NCBI GenBank assembly: GCA_035476855.1
Contig: DATILC010000374.1
Span: 1 to 30,854 of the forward strand
DNA: 30,854 nucleotides
Reading direction: 5' to 3'
DNA from: Solimonas_A sp035476855
GTDB lineage: Bacteria > Pseudomonadota > Gammaproteobacteria > Nevskiales > Nevskiaceae
Shown here in pieces: positions 1 through 6,626 of this stretch. Position 1 is the stretch's first letter, and each line of letters begins with the position of its first letter. A program made the position numbers and the translations under genes. Below the pieces are notes generated by a model. That model was not told the DNA's origin and did no database searches. It was given only the letters and a program-made list of their open reading frames with translations.

Positions 1-120
1 AGTCCGTTCGTGCTGAGCCTGTCGAAGCACGGGCGGACTTTTCCAACCGACGGTCCACGAGTTGCCGTCCACCCTTCGACAAGCTCAGGGCGAACGGCAA
101 CTTGATCAGCGCTTCCACGA
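1..120 (-). repeat. REP-bearing composite repeat, copy 1 (cut by window edge)
   Basis: This is the reverse-oriented first copy of an element that recurs at 11441-11594 and 26094-26241. Positions 1-40 form a hairpin with AGTCCG..GTGC pairing with GCAC..CGGACT around a loop holding TGAGCCTGTCGAA. Positions 61-103 form a second hairpin, GTTGCCGTCC.. against ..GGGCGAACGGCAAC, whose loop carries the same core on the other strand. The outer end at 106-117 (TCAGCGCTTCC) is a decayed version of the terminal repeat of the other copies. It lies downstream of the leftward hydrolase gene and may help end its transcript. Confidence 0.8.
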
Positions 121-149
121 GGTCCTACTTGTTGTAGCCCAGCCGGCGG

Positions 150-998
150 CTACCTGCTGCCTGCCAGCAGCGCCAGGTTCTTCTCGATCAACTCCATATC
201 CGTTCCCGCATCGCGCCAGCTCGGCATGCCGGGCCTGACGAAGTGCAGCATGCTCAGCGCCAGCTGCGGGGCAACCGCGGGACGCACTGCCAGCCAGGCC
301 AGGAAGTCGCGCTTCTCGCGCCGGTCGGTATCGGCGTCGCGCTGCTGGCCGTCCTGCGCCATCAGCGCAGCGAAGATTTCTCTCACCGCCGCACTGAGGA
401 TGCGCCAGCTCTCGACCAGCACGCGGGTGTACTGCCACTTGCGCCTGAGGCCGCCGCCGAACAACACGAAGTAGACGTCGTTGGCGACGGACTGGTGCTC
501 GATTTCCTCGATGGCATGCCAGCGCAGCAGCGCCACGACTTCGGGATGCATGCCGTCCAGCATTTCCGGACGGGTCAGGATGAGGCGGCCGAACTCGCAG
601 ATCAGGTGCTCCGCCACCCCGAGGCTGGCCAGCGCCATGTCGGGCGACCAGGAATCGACCTTGGCGGCGACGATGGCCATGTGGCGCGCAACGATCGCGT
701 CCACGTTGATGCCTAGCGAGGCGATGTGGGCATTCAGGCGGCGGTGCTCGCGCGTGTGCACGCCCTCCTGCTTGATGAAGGCCTCGATCTCGCGCTTCAG
801 CCGGGGATCGTCGATGCGGTCCTGCAGCCGGCGGATGATGCGTATGCCGGCGCCCTCGGTGATCGGCGCGATCATCGACAGCGCGGTGTAGAAGTGGCTG
901 ATGTGGCGGTTGTCGCGCGTGTGGACCGCCGGCACGGCGGAGAAATCAAACACCGTCTGCGGGCGGGCGATCAGGTTGATCGGTGTGGTCGAAGCCAT
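150..998 (-). CDS. PF10118-type metal-dependent hydrolase
   Basis: The 282-aa product matches the 'predicted metal-dependent hydrolase' family PF10118, a helical, ferritin-like fold with Glu/His metal ligands. Visible ligand-type motifs are QEGVHTREHRRLN near residue 80 and WHAIEEIEHQSVANDVY near residue 165, the two E..EH helices expected of a di-metal centre. The length is normal for the family. I prefer the ATG at 998 because GGAG lies 6 nt upstream; an in-frame ATG at 1010 has no ribosome site. The gene is divergent from the AraC gene at 1098 across about 100 bp, so that regulator may control it. The substrate is unknown. Homologues often sit near lipid or steroid catabolic genes, which is family knowledge and not shown here. 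Confidence 0.8.
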   Translation of the reverse strand: MASTTPINLIARPQTVFDFSAVPAVHTRDNRHISHFYTALSMIAPITEGAGIRIIRRLQDRIDDPRLKREIEAFIKQEGVHTREHRRLNAHIASLGINVDAIVARHMAIVAAKVDSWSPDMALASLGVAEHLICEFGRLILTRPEMLDGMHPEVVALLRWHAIEEIEHQSVANDVYFVLFGGGLRRKWQYTRVLVESWRILSAAVREIFAALMAQDGQQRDADTDRREKRDFLAWLAVRPAVAPQLALSMLHFVRPGMPSWRDAGTDMELIEKNLALLAGSR

Positions 999-1097
999 GC
1001 TTGTCTCCATCGATTGCGGGATTCACTGTCGGCCACAGGCTAGGAGCTTCGTTCGCGGCTGTATTGACAATTTGCGCATGCCCGCCAGTATCCGCCG

Positions 1098-2111
1098 ATG
1101 GATTCCGACAAGGACTGGCAGAAGCTCAGCGTGGCGCGCGGCTATGCGCGCCTGCTCAGCGAGTGGCTGAAGACACAGCCGCGTGCCTTCGCGCCGTTGC
1201 TGAAGGAGATCGAAGCCACGCCTTCGCTGTCGCGCGTACCGCTGCAGCAATGGCAGCAATGGCTGGCCGGGCTCGAGACGCGCGGCGTCGCGCCGGAACA
1301 GATGCTCGGCATCGGCGCGCTGATCCAGTTCCGCCACCTGGGTCTGCTCGGCCATCTCGCCGGCTGCTGCCAGACGGTCGGCGAGTTGCTGCAGACCTAC
1401 CTGCGCTTCGAGACCCTGCAGTACGGTTTCCATTGGGCAGAGCTGTCTGCGGGCCCGCCGACCTGCGTGCGCTGGCGTTTCGGCCCTGGGCAGCTTGAGC
1501 ACGCGCTGCTGCTGGAAACGATAGGGCTGTCCACGGTGTACAGCATCGTCGCCGGAAGGCTGGGCATGGCCTCCGCCATCACCGCGGTGGACTTCACTTG
1601 CGCGGCACCGGGGCGGACGCAGGCCTACGAGGATTTCTTCCGCTGCCCCGTCCGCTTCGACCAACCCGCGGTGCGCGTCGAGTTCTCGGAGCAAGGGCTG
1701 GCCACGCGCATCGCCGGCATCGGCAGCCGGCCGCAGGTCCGCCTGACCGAGGCCGCCGAGCAGGCCGCGTCGGCGGCTTCATCCGACGATGATTTCGTGC
1801 AGCGTGTCCTCGACCTGATCCAGCGTCACCTGCATGAAGGTGGCGCCCTGCTGCCGAAGGCCAGTGCCGCACTGGGCATCGCGCCGCGCAGCCTGCAGGC
1901 CAGGCTGGCGCGAGCGGGCTGGAGCTTCCAGGACCTGGTCGACACCAACCGCCAGCAGGCGGCCTTGTACTACCTCTCGGACCCCGGGCTGTCCTACGCC
2001 GAGACTGCGCTGCTGATCGGCTTCTCCGAGCAGAGCGTGTTCAGCCGCGCTTTCCACAAATGGTTTCCCGAAACGCCGGAACAGTGGCGGCGGCGCGTGC
2101 TGGCGGCGTAG
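1098..2111 (+). CDS. AraC-family transcriptional regulator
   Basis: The 337-aa protein has the long AraC architecture. Residues about 20-200 resemble the arabinose-binding-like sensor domain PF12625 (LGLLGHLAGCCQTVGELL is typical), and residues about 250-335 form the double helix-turn-helix, ending with the second-helix signature IGFSEQSVFSRAFHKWF. Regulators of this class (ArgR/OruR/VirS-like) usually activate adjacent catabolic genes in response to a small effector. The divergent hydrolase at 150-998 is the obvious target. No good ribosome site precedes the ATG. A TTGACA at 1064-1069 lies so close to the start that a nearly leaderless transcript is possible. The effector cannot be read from the sequence. 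Confidence 0.9.
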   Translation: MDSDKDWQKLSVARGYARLLSEWLKTQPRAFAPLLKEIEATPSLSRVPLQQWQQWLAGLETRGVAPEQMLGIGALIQFRHLGLLGHLAGCCQTVGELLQTYLRFETLQYGFHWAELSAGPPTCVRWRFGPGQLEHALLLETIGLSTVYSIVAGRLGMASAITAVDFTCAAPGRTQAYEDFFRCPVRFDQPAVRVEFSEQGLATRIAGIGSRPQVRLTEAAEQAASAASSDDDFVQRVLDLIQRHLHEGGALLPKASAALGIAPRSLQARLARAGWSFQDLVDTNRQQAALYYLSDPGLSYAETALLIGFSEQSVFSRAFHKWFPETPEQWRRRVLAA

Positions 2112-2132
2112 ACCCGCATTCGGACGCGGCCC

Positions 2133-2166
2133 GCAAAAAAAGCAGGGCGGGATATCCCCGCCCTGC
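2133..2166 (-). terminator. Intrinsic terminator of the small leftward gene
   Basis: A perfect 10-bp GC-rich stem (GCAGGGCGGG against CCCGCCCTGC, short ATATC loop) spans 2142-2166. It is followed on the minus strand by seven T residues (the A run at 2134-2140). It lies 26 nt past the stop codon of the 66-aa gene and faces the 3' end of the AraC gene, so it may act in both directions but is a textbook terminator only leftward. Confidence 0.85.
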
Positions 2167-2192
2167 CGTACTTCAAACCACGAGGCCCTCGA

Positions 2193-2393
2193 TCAGGCGG
2201 CCTTGCGCAGCGGCTCCGGCTGCTGCGTCTGCTTCTGCTGCGGCAGCTGCATCACGCGTGCCGCTGCGACGCTGCGAACCGGCGGCTGGCTTGCACGGCG
2301 CTGGTCGTTACGCACGTCAGCGAACTCCAGGACCAGCGGAACCAGAAGGCTCAGCACCGTAGCCATCGCAACGATCGTTTCGAACGTGTCCAT
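2193..2393 (-). CDS. Small single-pass membrane protein, unknown function
   Basis: I do not recognise this 66-aa protein. Residues about 7-24 are hydrophobic (TIVAMATVLSLLVPLVLEF) and form one membrane helix. The rest is a basic, Gln/Pro-rich soluble tail ending QPEPLRKAA. The ATG at 2393 has GGGAG about 9 nt upstream. A strong intrinsic terminator follows the stop, so it looks like a monocistronic unit. A longer in-frame reading from 2498 exists, but its extra N-terminus looks non-coding. The gene sits between two AraC regulators. The ribosome site, helix and terminator together support a real gene; no function is offered. Confidence 0.6.
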   Translation of the reverse strand: MDTFETIVAMATVLSLLVPLVLEFADVRNDQRRASQPPVRSVAAARVMQLPQQKQTQQPEPLRKAA

Positions 2394-2504
2394 CTGCCCA
2401 ACTCCCAACTGTGTGCGCAAGACTGCGCGGTGAATCCACATTAGGAAATCGCTGGCATCGCATTGGAGAACTGCGTCGCGAACGCCGGCCGGGAGCATGG
2501 AGCC

Positions 2505-2576
2505 CTGTGATGCATTTCCGGATTGGAGGCTGAACTGCGAAGCAGGTCACGCTGCCGATCCGGAACTGCATCACAG
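2505..2576. repeat. Long inverted repeat (18-bp arms)
   Basis: The arms 2505-2522 (CTGTGATGCATTTCCGGA) and 2559-2576 (TCCGGAACTGCATCACAG) are reverse complements with one mismatch, separated by 36 bp. They lie in the 264-bp gap between the small membrane protein gene and the second AraC gene. The structure could be a folded leader upstream of the small gene, a small RNA or a short mobile repeat. There is no T run beside it, so a terminator is unlikely. Confidence 0.6.
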
Positions 2577-2657
2577 CGGACGGGAAGAGAGCGCCGCCGC
2601 TGAGATCCTGCAACCGGTCCTACAGCGCCCACGACACCGGGCAAGGCCTGCCTGTCC

Positions 2658-3698
2658 TCAGCGCCTGCGCAAGCCTGCCCTGCGGCGATACTCGCTCGGG
2701 CTCAGGCCCGATTCGCGCAGGAAAGCGCGCGTGAAGTTGGCGCCATCCTTGTAACCCAGCTGGTACGCAACCTGGGTGATGGACTGCTCGCCGGCCTCGA
2801 GCAATGCGCAGGCCCTCTCGTGCCGGACGCGCCGGGAGACTTCCAGGAAGCGGCTGCCCTCGCGGGCGAGGTGACGATCCATCGTGCGCAGCGACAGGTT
2901 GAGCAGGCGCGCCAGTTCGGCCAGCGTCGGCATGCCGTCATGCGCCTCGCGCAGCATCATCGTCACCCACTCGGTGACGCCACCCTCCTGCGCGGTCTTG
3001 CGCAGCAGTTCCTCGCAGCGCGACTCCGCCATCTCCCGCGCGGCGCGATCGGCCATCGGCAGTTCCCTCGCCGCGACGTCGCTGTCGAGCACGATCCGCG
3101 CACCGGGTAGCGCTTCCGCCGAGAAGTGGAACCGCGCCGGCACCAGCTCGCGGTACGCGCGGGCATGCGCGGGTTCATCGTAGGAAACATGGATGTCGTA
3201 CGCCGGCAGCTGTGCCTGCGTCAGCACCTTCAGCTGCTCGTGTGCGCTGACGACGATCACCTCCAGCAGGAAACGCAGCGCTTCCGGCGAGAGCGGCATC
3301 GCCGGCTGGAAGCAAAGCTCGGACTTGTCACGATCACGCCGGTACTGCAGCTTGAACGTCGGCGTGATGAGCCGGTAGTAGCGCGCGCAGAGCTGCAGCG
3401 CATAGTCCAGCGTCGGGCTCGTCAGCAGCCCATAGCCCAGGATCTCGTGGCTGGACAACTTGATCTGGCGGCCGAGTTCGAAGGCAATGTCGCCGCGCTT
3501 CACGACGCTGCGGATCTGCACCAGTAACGCTTCGAACTGCTGCACGGTCACCGTGGCATCGGGGCCGCGGATCTGCGTGGGCCAGATGTGCGCAGCTCCG
3601 AGCATCGCCTCCGCGTCGACGCCACGCGCGTTCAGCAGATCGCACAGCAGCGCGAAGTAGCGCGCGGGCATGCGGGTCGATTCGGACAGGTTCGTCAA
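2658..3698 (-). CDS. AraC-family regulator, likely activator of the oxidase and M24 sets
   Basis: The 346-aa protein has a PF12625-like sensor domain over roughly residues 15-215 (for example QIKLSSHEILGYGLLTSP). It ends in an AraC double HTH (about 245-340), with LARLLNLSLRTMDRHLAREG as the first helix pair and YQLGYKDGANFTRAFLRESG as the second. The start is uncertain: the reading frame opens with TTG at 3698, and an ATG at 3671 is the alternative; neither has a clear ribosome site. The gene is divergent from the membrane/oxidase genes at 3827. Two 21-bp-spaced direct repeats in between match the geometry of AraC operators, and the same block recurs at 5499-5564. I infer, without proof, that this protein binds both. 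Confidence 0.88.
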   Translation of the reverse strand: MTNLSESTRMPARYFALLCDLLNARGVDAEAMLGAAHIWPTQIRGPDATVTVQQFEALLVQIRSVVKRGDIAFELGRQIKLSSHEILGYGLLTSPTLDYALQLCARYYRLITPTFKLQYRRDRDKSELCFQPAMPLSPEALRFLLEVIVVSAHEQLKVLTQAQLPAYDIHVSYDEPAHARAYRELVPARFHFSAEALPGARIVLDSDVAARELPMADRAAREMAESRCEELLRKTAQEGGVTEWVTMMLREAHDGMPTLAELARLLNLSLRTMDRHLAREGSRFLEVSRRVRHERACALLEAGEQSITQVAYQLGYKDGANFTRAFLRESGLSPSEYRRRAGLRRR

Positions 3699-3720
3699 GG
3701 GCGGCGGCGGGTTGGGACGG

Positions 3721-3786
3721 CTGGCAGCCTATGACAACACATCGGCAGAAAATGACAAGTGGCAGGGCGGTGCGGTCCCGATGATG
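3721..3786 (+). promoter_or_regulatory. AraC-type operator/promoter block, copy A
   Basis: The half-site GGCAG-N3-ATGACAA occurs twice in direct orientation, at 3723 and 3744, exactly 21 bp apart. A further GGCAG lies at 3761. Two direct sites on the same helix face are the usual AraC/XylS operator layout. The block ends in GGTCCCGATGATG and lies between the divergent AraC gene and the gene starting at 3827. No strong -10 box is visible, as expected for an activated promoter. Of its 66 bases, 58 are identical in the copy at 5499-5564, including both half-sites and the 21-bp spacing. Confidence 0.7.
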
Positions 3787-3826
3787 TGGGTCACTCACAT
3801 CCATTCACGATGAAAGGCGACGCCGC

Positions 3827-4519
3827 ATGAACAATCGATTCCTGGAACGCGCAGGCGCGTGGAGCGCGCTGGCATACATCATTGTTTTCGGGGGAGCGTG
3901 GTTCAACATCGCCGGCTTCCTGCCGCCCATTTCGCCCACCGAGTCGGCCGTCGCGGTGGCCGAGCAATTCCGCGAGCGGAATTTTCCGCTGATGCTGGCC
4001 AGCCTGCTGATGATGTGCTCGAACTGGGCGCTGCTGCTGTTCGCGGCGCTGCTGACGCTGATCATCCGCAAGATCGAAGGCTGCGTCGGCATGCTCACGC
4101 TGATGATGGGATTCACGTTCGCCACCTTCCTGGTCCTGAACTTCTACATGGGCTTGTCGTTCGCACTGGCGGCGTTCCGGCCTGACCGCGCCCCCGAGCT
4201 GATCCAGTTCGCGACCGACAGCGCCTTCCTCCAGGTCCTCGGCGGCATCCCGATGTTCGTCGGGGTCTGGAGCCTGGCCGCCTACGCGATCCTGGTGGTC
4301 AGCCCGCGCGAGAATCCGATCATGCCGCGCTGGTTCGGCTACCTGAATCTGTGGGCCGCCATCTCGCTGCTGCCCGAGCTGCTGGTCTTCTTCTTCAAGA
4401 CCGGGCCGTTCGCCTGGGATGGGCTGCTGGGTTTCTGGATACCGGCTGCCGCCACCGTCGGCTACTGCTTTGTCAGCCCGCTGGTCTTCGTTCCCGTGGT
4501 GCGGAAGCACTTCCCGTGA
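3827..4519 (+). CDS. Polytopic membrane protein (DUF4386-like)
   Basis: The 230-aa protein is almost entirely hydrophobic, with about six membrane helices: near residues 10-30, 53-80, 84-112, 135-165, 170-190 and 200-222. Its start, ERAGAWSALAYIIVFGG, and overall spacing resemble DUF4386-type proteins, but I hold that family name loosely. It is the first gene after operator copy A, and its stop overlaps the GTG start of the oxidase subunit III gene (GTGA). Co-transcription and translational coupling are therefore likely. No catalytic residues stand out. It may assist or anchor the NorE/NorF-like pair that follows; this is inferred only from position. Confidence 0.75.
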   Translation: MNNRFLERAGAWSALAYIIVFGGAWFNIAGFLPPISPTESAVAVAEQFRERNFPLMLASLLMMCSNWALLLFAALLTLIIRKIEGCVGMLTLMMGFTFATFLVLNFYMGLSFALAAFRPDRAPELIQFATDSAFLQVLGGIPMFVGVWSLAAYAILVVSPRENPIMPRWFGYLNLWAAISLLPELLVFFFKTGPFAWDGLLGFWIPAAATVGYCFVSPLVFVPVVRKHFP

Positions 4520-5169
4520 ACCTGCCCGGCACCGGCGCCCCTGCCTGTGCCGCCCCTCGCATGGGCGACGCCGCCAGGGAGGTGCAGGCGCGCGGGGCCA
4601 GGGCGTCGCATGTGCCGGGCGAGGCCGAGCTGTGGATCCTGATCCTCGGGGACATGATCGTCTTCGGTCTGTTCTTCGCGATCTGGGGCTGGAACCACGC
4701 GACCCAGCCGGAACTCTTCGCATGGGGAGGCGCCCAGATGAACCGGGCCCTGGGACTGGCAAACACGCTGGTCCTGATCACCAGTTCCGCCGCGGTGGCC
4801 TCCGGGCTGAACCTTGCGCGCCTGGGTCGGAGCCACGAGGCCAGGCTCAGCTACGCAGCCGCGGCCGCATTGGGATGCACCTTCGTCGTGCTGAAGGCGA
4901 TCGAGTACGGCCAGCACATTGCTGCGGGAGCGGACGCCCTCGGCAACAGCTACTTCATGTACTACTTCGTCTTCACCGGCATCCATCTGCTGCACGTCGT
5001 CGTTGGCATCACCGCACTGCTGTTCGTGATGCAAGGTTGCCGCCGGCTTCAACCCGGGGCGCCGCCCGCCGAGGGCGACGTGGTGTTCCTCGAAAGCGTG
5101 GGCGTGTTCTGGCACCTGGTCGACCTGCTGTGGATCGTCCTGTTCTTCCTGATTTACCTGGTCCGGTGA
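4516..5169 (+). CDS. norE: Heme-copper oxidase subunit III, NorE-like
   Basis: The 217-aa inner-membrane protein belongs to the cytochrome c oxidase subunit III family (PF00510). Five helices are visible (about 39-59, 78-98, 110-128, 145-170, 190-215). Family hallmarks include KAIEYGQH, FTGIHLLHVVVG and the C-terminal FWHLVDLLWIVLFF. The five-helix short form is that of NorE and similar stand-alone subunits. I chose the GTG at 4516, which overlaps the previous stop by 4 nt and has GGAAG about 9 nt upstream. An ATG at 4561 lacks a ribosome site. No catalytic subunit I or II is present nearby, so it may serve an oxidase or NO reductase encoded elsewhere. The symbol is by analogy. Confidence 0.85.
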   Translation: MNLPGTGAPACAAPRMGDAAREVQARGARASHVPGEAELWILILGDMIVFGLFFAIWGWNHATQPELFAWGGAQMNRALGLANTLVLITSSAAVASGLNLARLGRSHEARLSYAAAAALGCTFVVLKAIEYGQHIAAGADALGNSYFMYYFVFTGIHLLHVVVGITALLFVMQGCRRLQPGAPPAEGDVVFLESVGVFWHLVDLLWIVLFFLIYLVR

Positions 5170-5180
5170 AGGGGCTGCAG

Positions 5181-5540
5181 ATGACCGACCGCATCCGCAG
5201 CCATTGGCACGCGCTCCTCCCGGTGTTCGCCGTATGGACGGTGCTGGTCGCGATCACGCAAGTGTCCGTGCTGGAGAGCGCCCGGCCGGCCTCGGCTTAT
5301 GTGCTTGTCGCCATCGCCGGACTGACGGCTCTCAAGGTCGCCCTGGTGATCTTCAGCTACATGGAGGTCAGCCGCGCACCGCTGTGGCTGAAGGCGGCCT
5401 GCGTGGCCTGGATCACCATCGCCCTTGGAACCGTCACCGTGCTCATGGTGTTTCCGCAGTGGAGCGTCGCACTCGTGAACCAGGGAGTGTCCCCATTGCT
5501 GGCAGCCCATGACAACACGTCGGCAGAAGATGACAAGTAG
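5181..5540 (+). CDS. norF: Cytochrome c oxidase subunit IV-type protein, NorF-like
   Basis: The 119-aa protein has three membrane helices (about 9-28, 37-59, 66-88). The stretch ALKVALVIFSYMEVSRAP matches the conserved part of prokaryotic subunit IV (PF03626), where a helix carrying K and a F.YME-like motif precedes the last helix. It starts 11 nt after the subunit III gene behind an AAGGGG ribosome site, which is the usual NorE-NorF pairing. The last 14 codons lie inside operator copy B and give a polar tail ending TSAEDDK. The function of such subunits is probably assembly or stability of a heme-copper complex. The symbol is by analogy. Confidence 0.8.
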   Translation: MTDRIRSHWHALLPVFAVWTVLVAITQVSVLESARPASAYVLVAIAGLTALKVALVIFSYMEVSRAPLWLKAACVAWITIALGTVTVLMVFPQWSVALVNQGVSPLLAAHDNTSAEDDK

Positions 5541-5564
5541 CACAGCGGCGTGGTCCCGATGATG
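5499..5564 (+). promoter_or_regulatory. AraC-type operator/promoter block, copy B
   Basis: This is the second copy of the block at 3721-3786, with 58 of 66 bases identical by hand alignment. The half-sites GGCAG-N3-ATGACAA lie at 5501 and 5522, again 21 bp apart, and the end GGTCCCGATGATG is kept. It starts inside the 3' end of the subunit IV gene and ends about 35 bp before the M24 peptidase start. It probably drives that gene, and possibly the downstream catabolic genes, under the same AraC regulator. Confidence 0.7.
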
Positions 5565-5599
5565 CAGCTCATCCGATAGACACAACCGCCGGAGTGGCC

Positions 5600-6514
5600 A
5601 TGAAACTCTCTCGCTTCAACCTGGAAGAGCTGCAAGCCTTCCGCTCCACCCAACAGCTCGCATACGACTGCGTCCGCAGCGTCGAGCAACAGCTCCTGCC
5701 GGGCATGACCGAGCTTGAAGCCTGCGCGCTGATGAAGGACTACATGCGTGCCCGGGGCGTGACCCAGTTCTTCCACGAACCCTTCGCCTGGTTCGGCGAC
5801 CGCACCGCCTTCCGCGGCTTCGGCCCGGATACGGACTTCATGCCGACCGGCCGCAAGCTCGAAAAGGGCATGCCGGTGACCCTCGACATCTCGCCGATCC
5901 GCGATGGCTACGCTGCCGACATCGGCTACTCGACCAGCCTCGGCCGCAATGCCGACGTCGAGGCGATGCAGCGGGCGCTGGTCGAGTACCGAGACTTCAT
6001 CCTGCAGGCAGTGCGCGCGCGCAAGCCGTTTCGCCAGATCTATCGGGAACTCGATGGCGCGATCGCGCGCCACGGCTACCTCAACGTGCACCGCATCTAC
6101 CCGGAGCGCGTGCTCGCGCACCGCGTGTTCCGTTACGGGCATTCGCCGGCCCAGCGGCTGCTGCAGTACATCCGCGTGAAGGGCTTCGGCCTGCCGACCT
6201 ATGCCTATGTGCTGGGCAAGTCCGCGCTGTCGCGGTTGTTCCCGGGGCTGGTCGAATCGCCTCTGTGGAACGACGGGCCCGAATCGGATCACCCGCCCTC
6301 GCCCGGCCTGTGGGCGGTGGAGCCGCATATCGCGACCCCCGATTATTCCGTCGGGGCGAAATGGGAGGAGATCCTGGTCGTCACCGAGGACGATGCCTAC
6401 TGGCTGGACGACAAGGTCCCGCACGTCGAGCGCGCGCGCGAGAAGGGCTGGTGGCCCGCGTCGGCGCCGGCTGCGGTCTCCCCCTCGCGTCGCAGCAAGG
6501 CGGTCACGGTATGA
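5600..6514 (+). CDS. M24-family metallopeptidase (Xaa-Pro aminopeptidase-like)
   Basis: The 304-aa protein is a pita-bread-fold M24 protein (PF00557). Expected di-metal ligands are visible: D96 in VTLDIS, D107 in GYAADIGYS, E241 in GLWAVEPH and E257 in AKWEEILVV. The fifth ligand, a His, probably lies among the His residues at about 158-181. It lacks the N-terminal creatinase-like domain of full Xaa-Pro aminopeptidases. The insertion around 160-220 is unusually long, so the substrate may not be a peptide. The ATG at 5600 has GGAG 5 nt upstream; a GTG two codons earlier is possible. It follows operator copy B directly, so AraC control is likely. Confidence 0.82.
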   Translation: MKLSRFNLEELQAFRSTQQLAYDCVRSVEQQLLPGMTELEACALMKDYMRARGVTQFFHEPFAWFGDRTAFRGFGPDTDFMPTGRKLEKGMPVTLDISPIRDGYAADIGYSTSLGRNADVEAMQRALVEYRDFILQAVRARKPFRQIYRELDGAIARHGYLNVHRIYPERVLAHRVFRYGHSPAQRLLQYIRVKGFGLPTYAYVLGKSALSRLFPGLVESPLWNDGPESDHPPSPGLWAVEPHIATPDYSVGAKWEEILVVTEDDAYWLDDKVPHVERAREKGWWPASAPAAVSPSRRSKAVTV

Positions 6515-6602
6515 GACTTACCGTGTCAATCGCTTTGCGAGATCATGGTGTCTCATGCCTGCGCCGACTCGCGACGCTAGGATCCCCGCGCTGCGCGCGG
6601 GG
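6511..6602 (+). other. Intergenic inverted repeats between M24 and VOC genes
   Basis: Two structures fill this 112-bp gap. ATGAGAC (6511-6517, overlapping the M24 stop) and GTCTCAT (6550-6556) are perfect inverted copies. CCCCGCGC-TGC-GCGCGGGG at 6584-6602 is a tight 8-bp hairpin with no T run after it. The hairpin could attenuate read-through and the inverted heptamers could bind a regulator. Both roles are guesses. Confidence 0.4.
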
Positions 6603-6626
6603 CCCCTCCACGCTGCTCGCGCCGCT

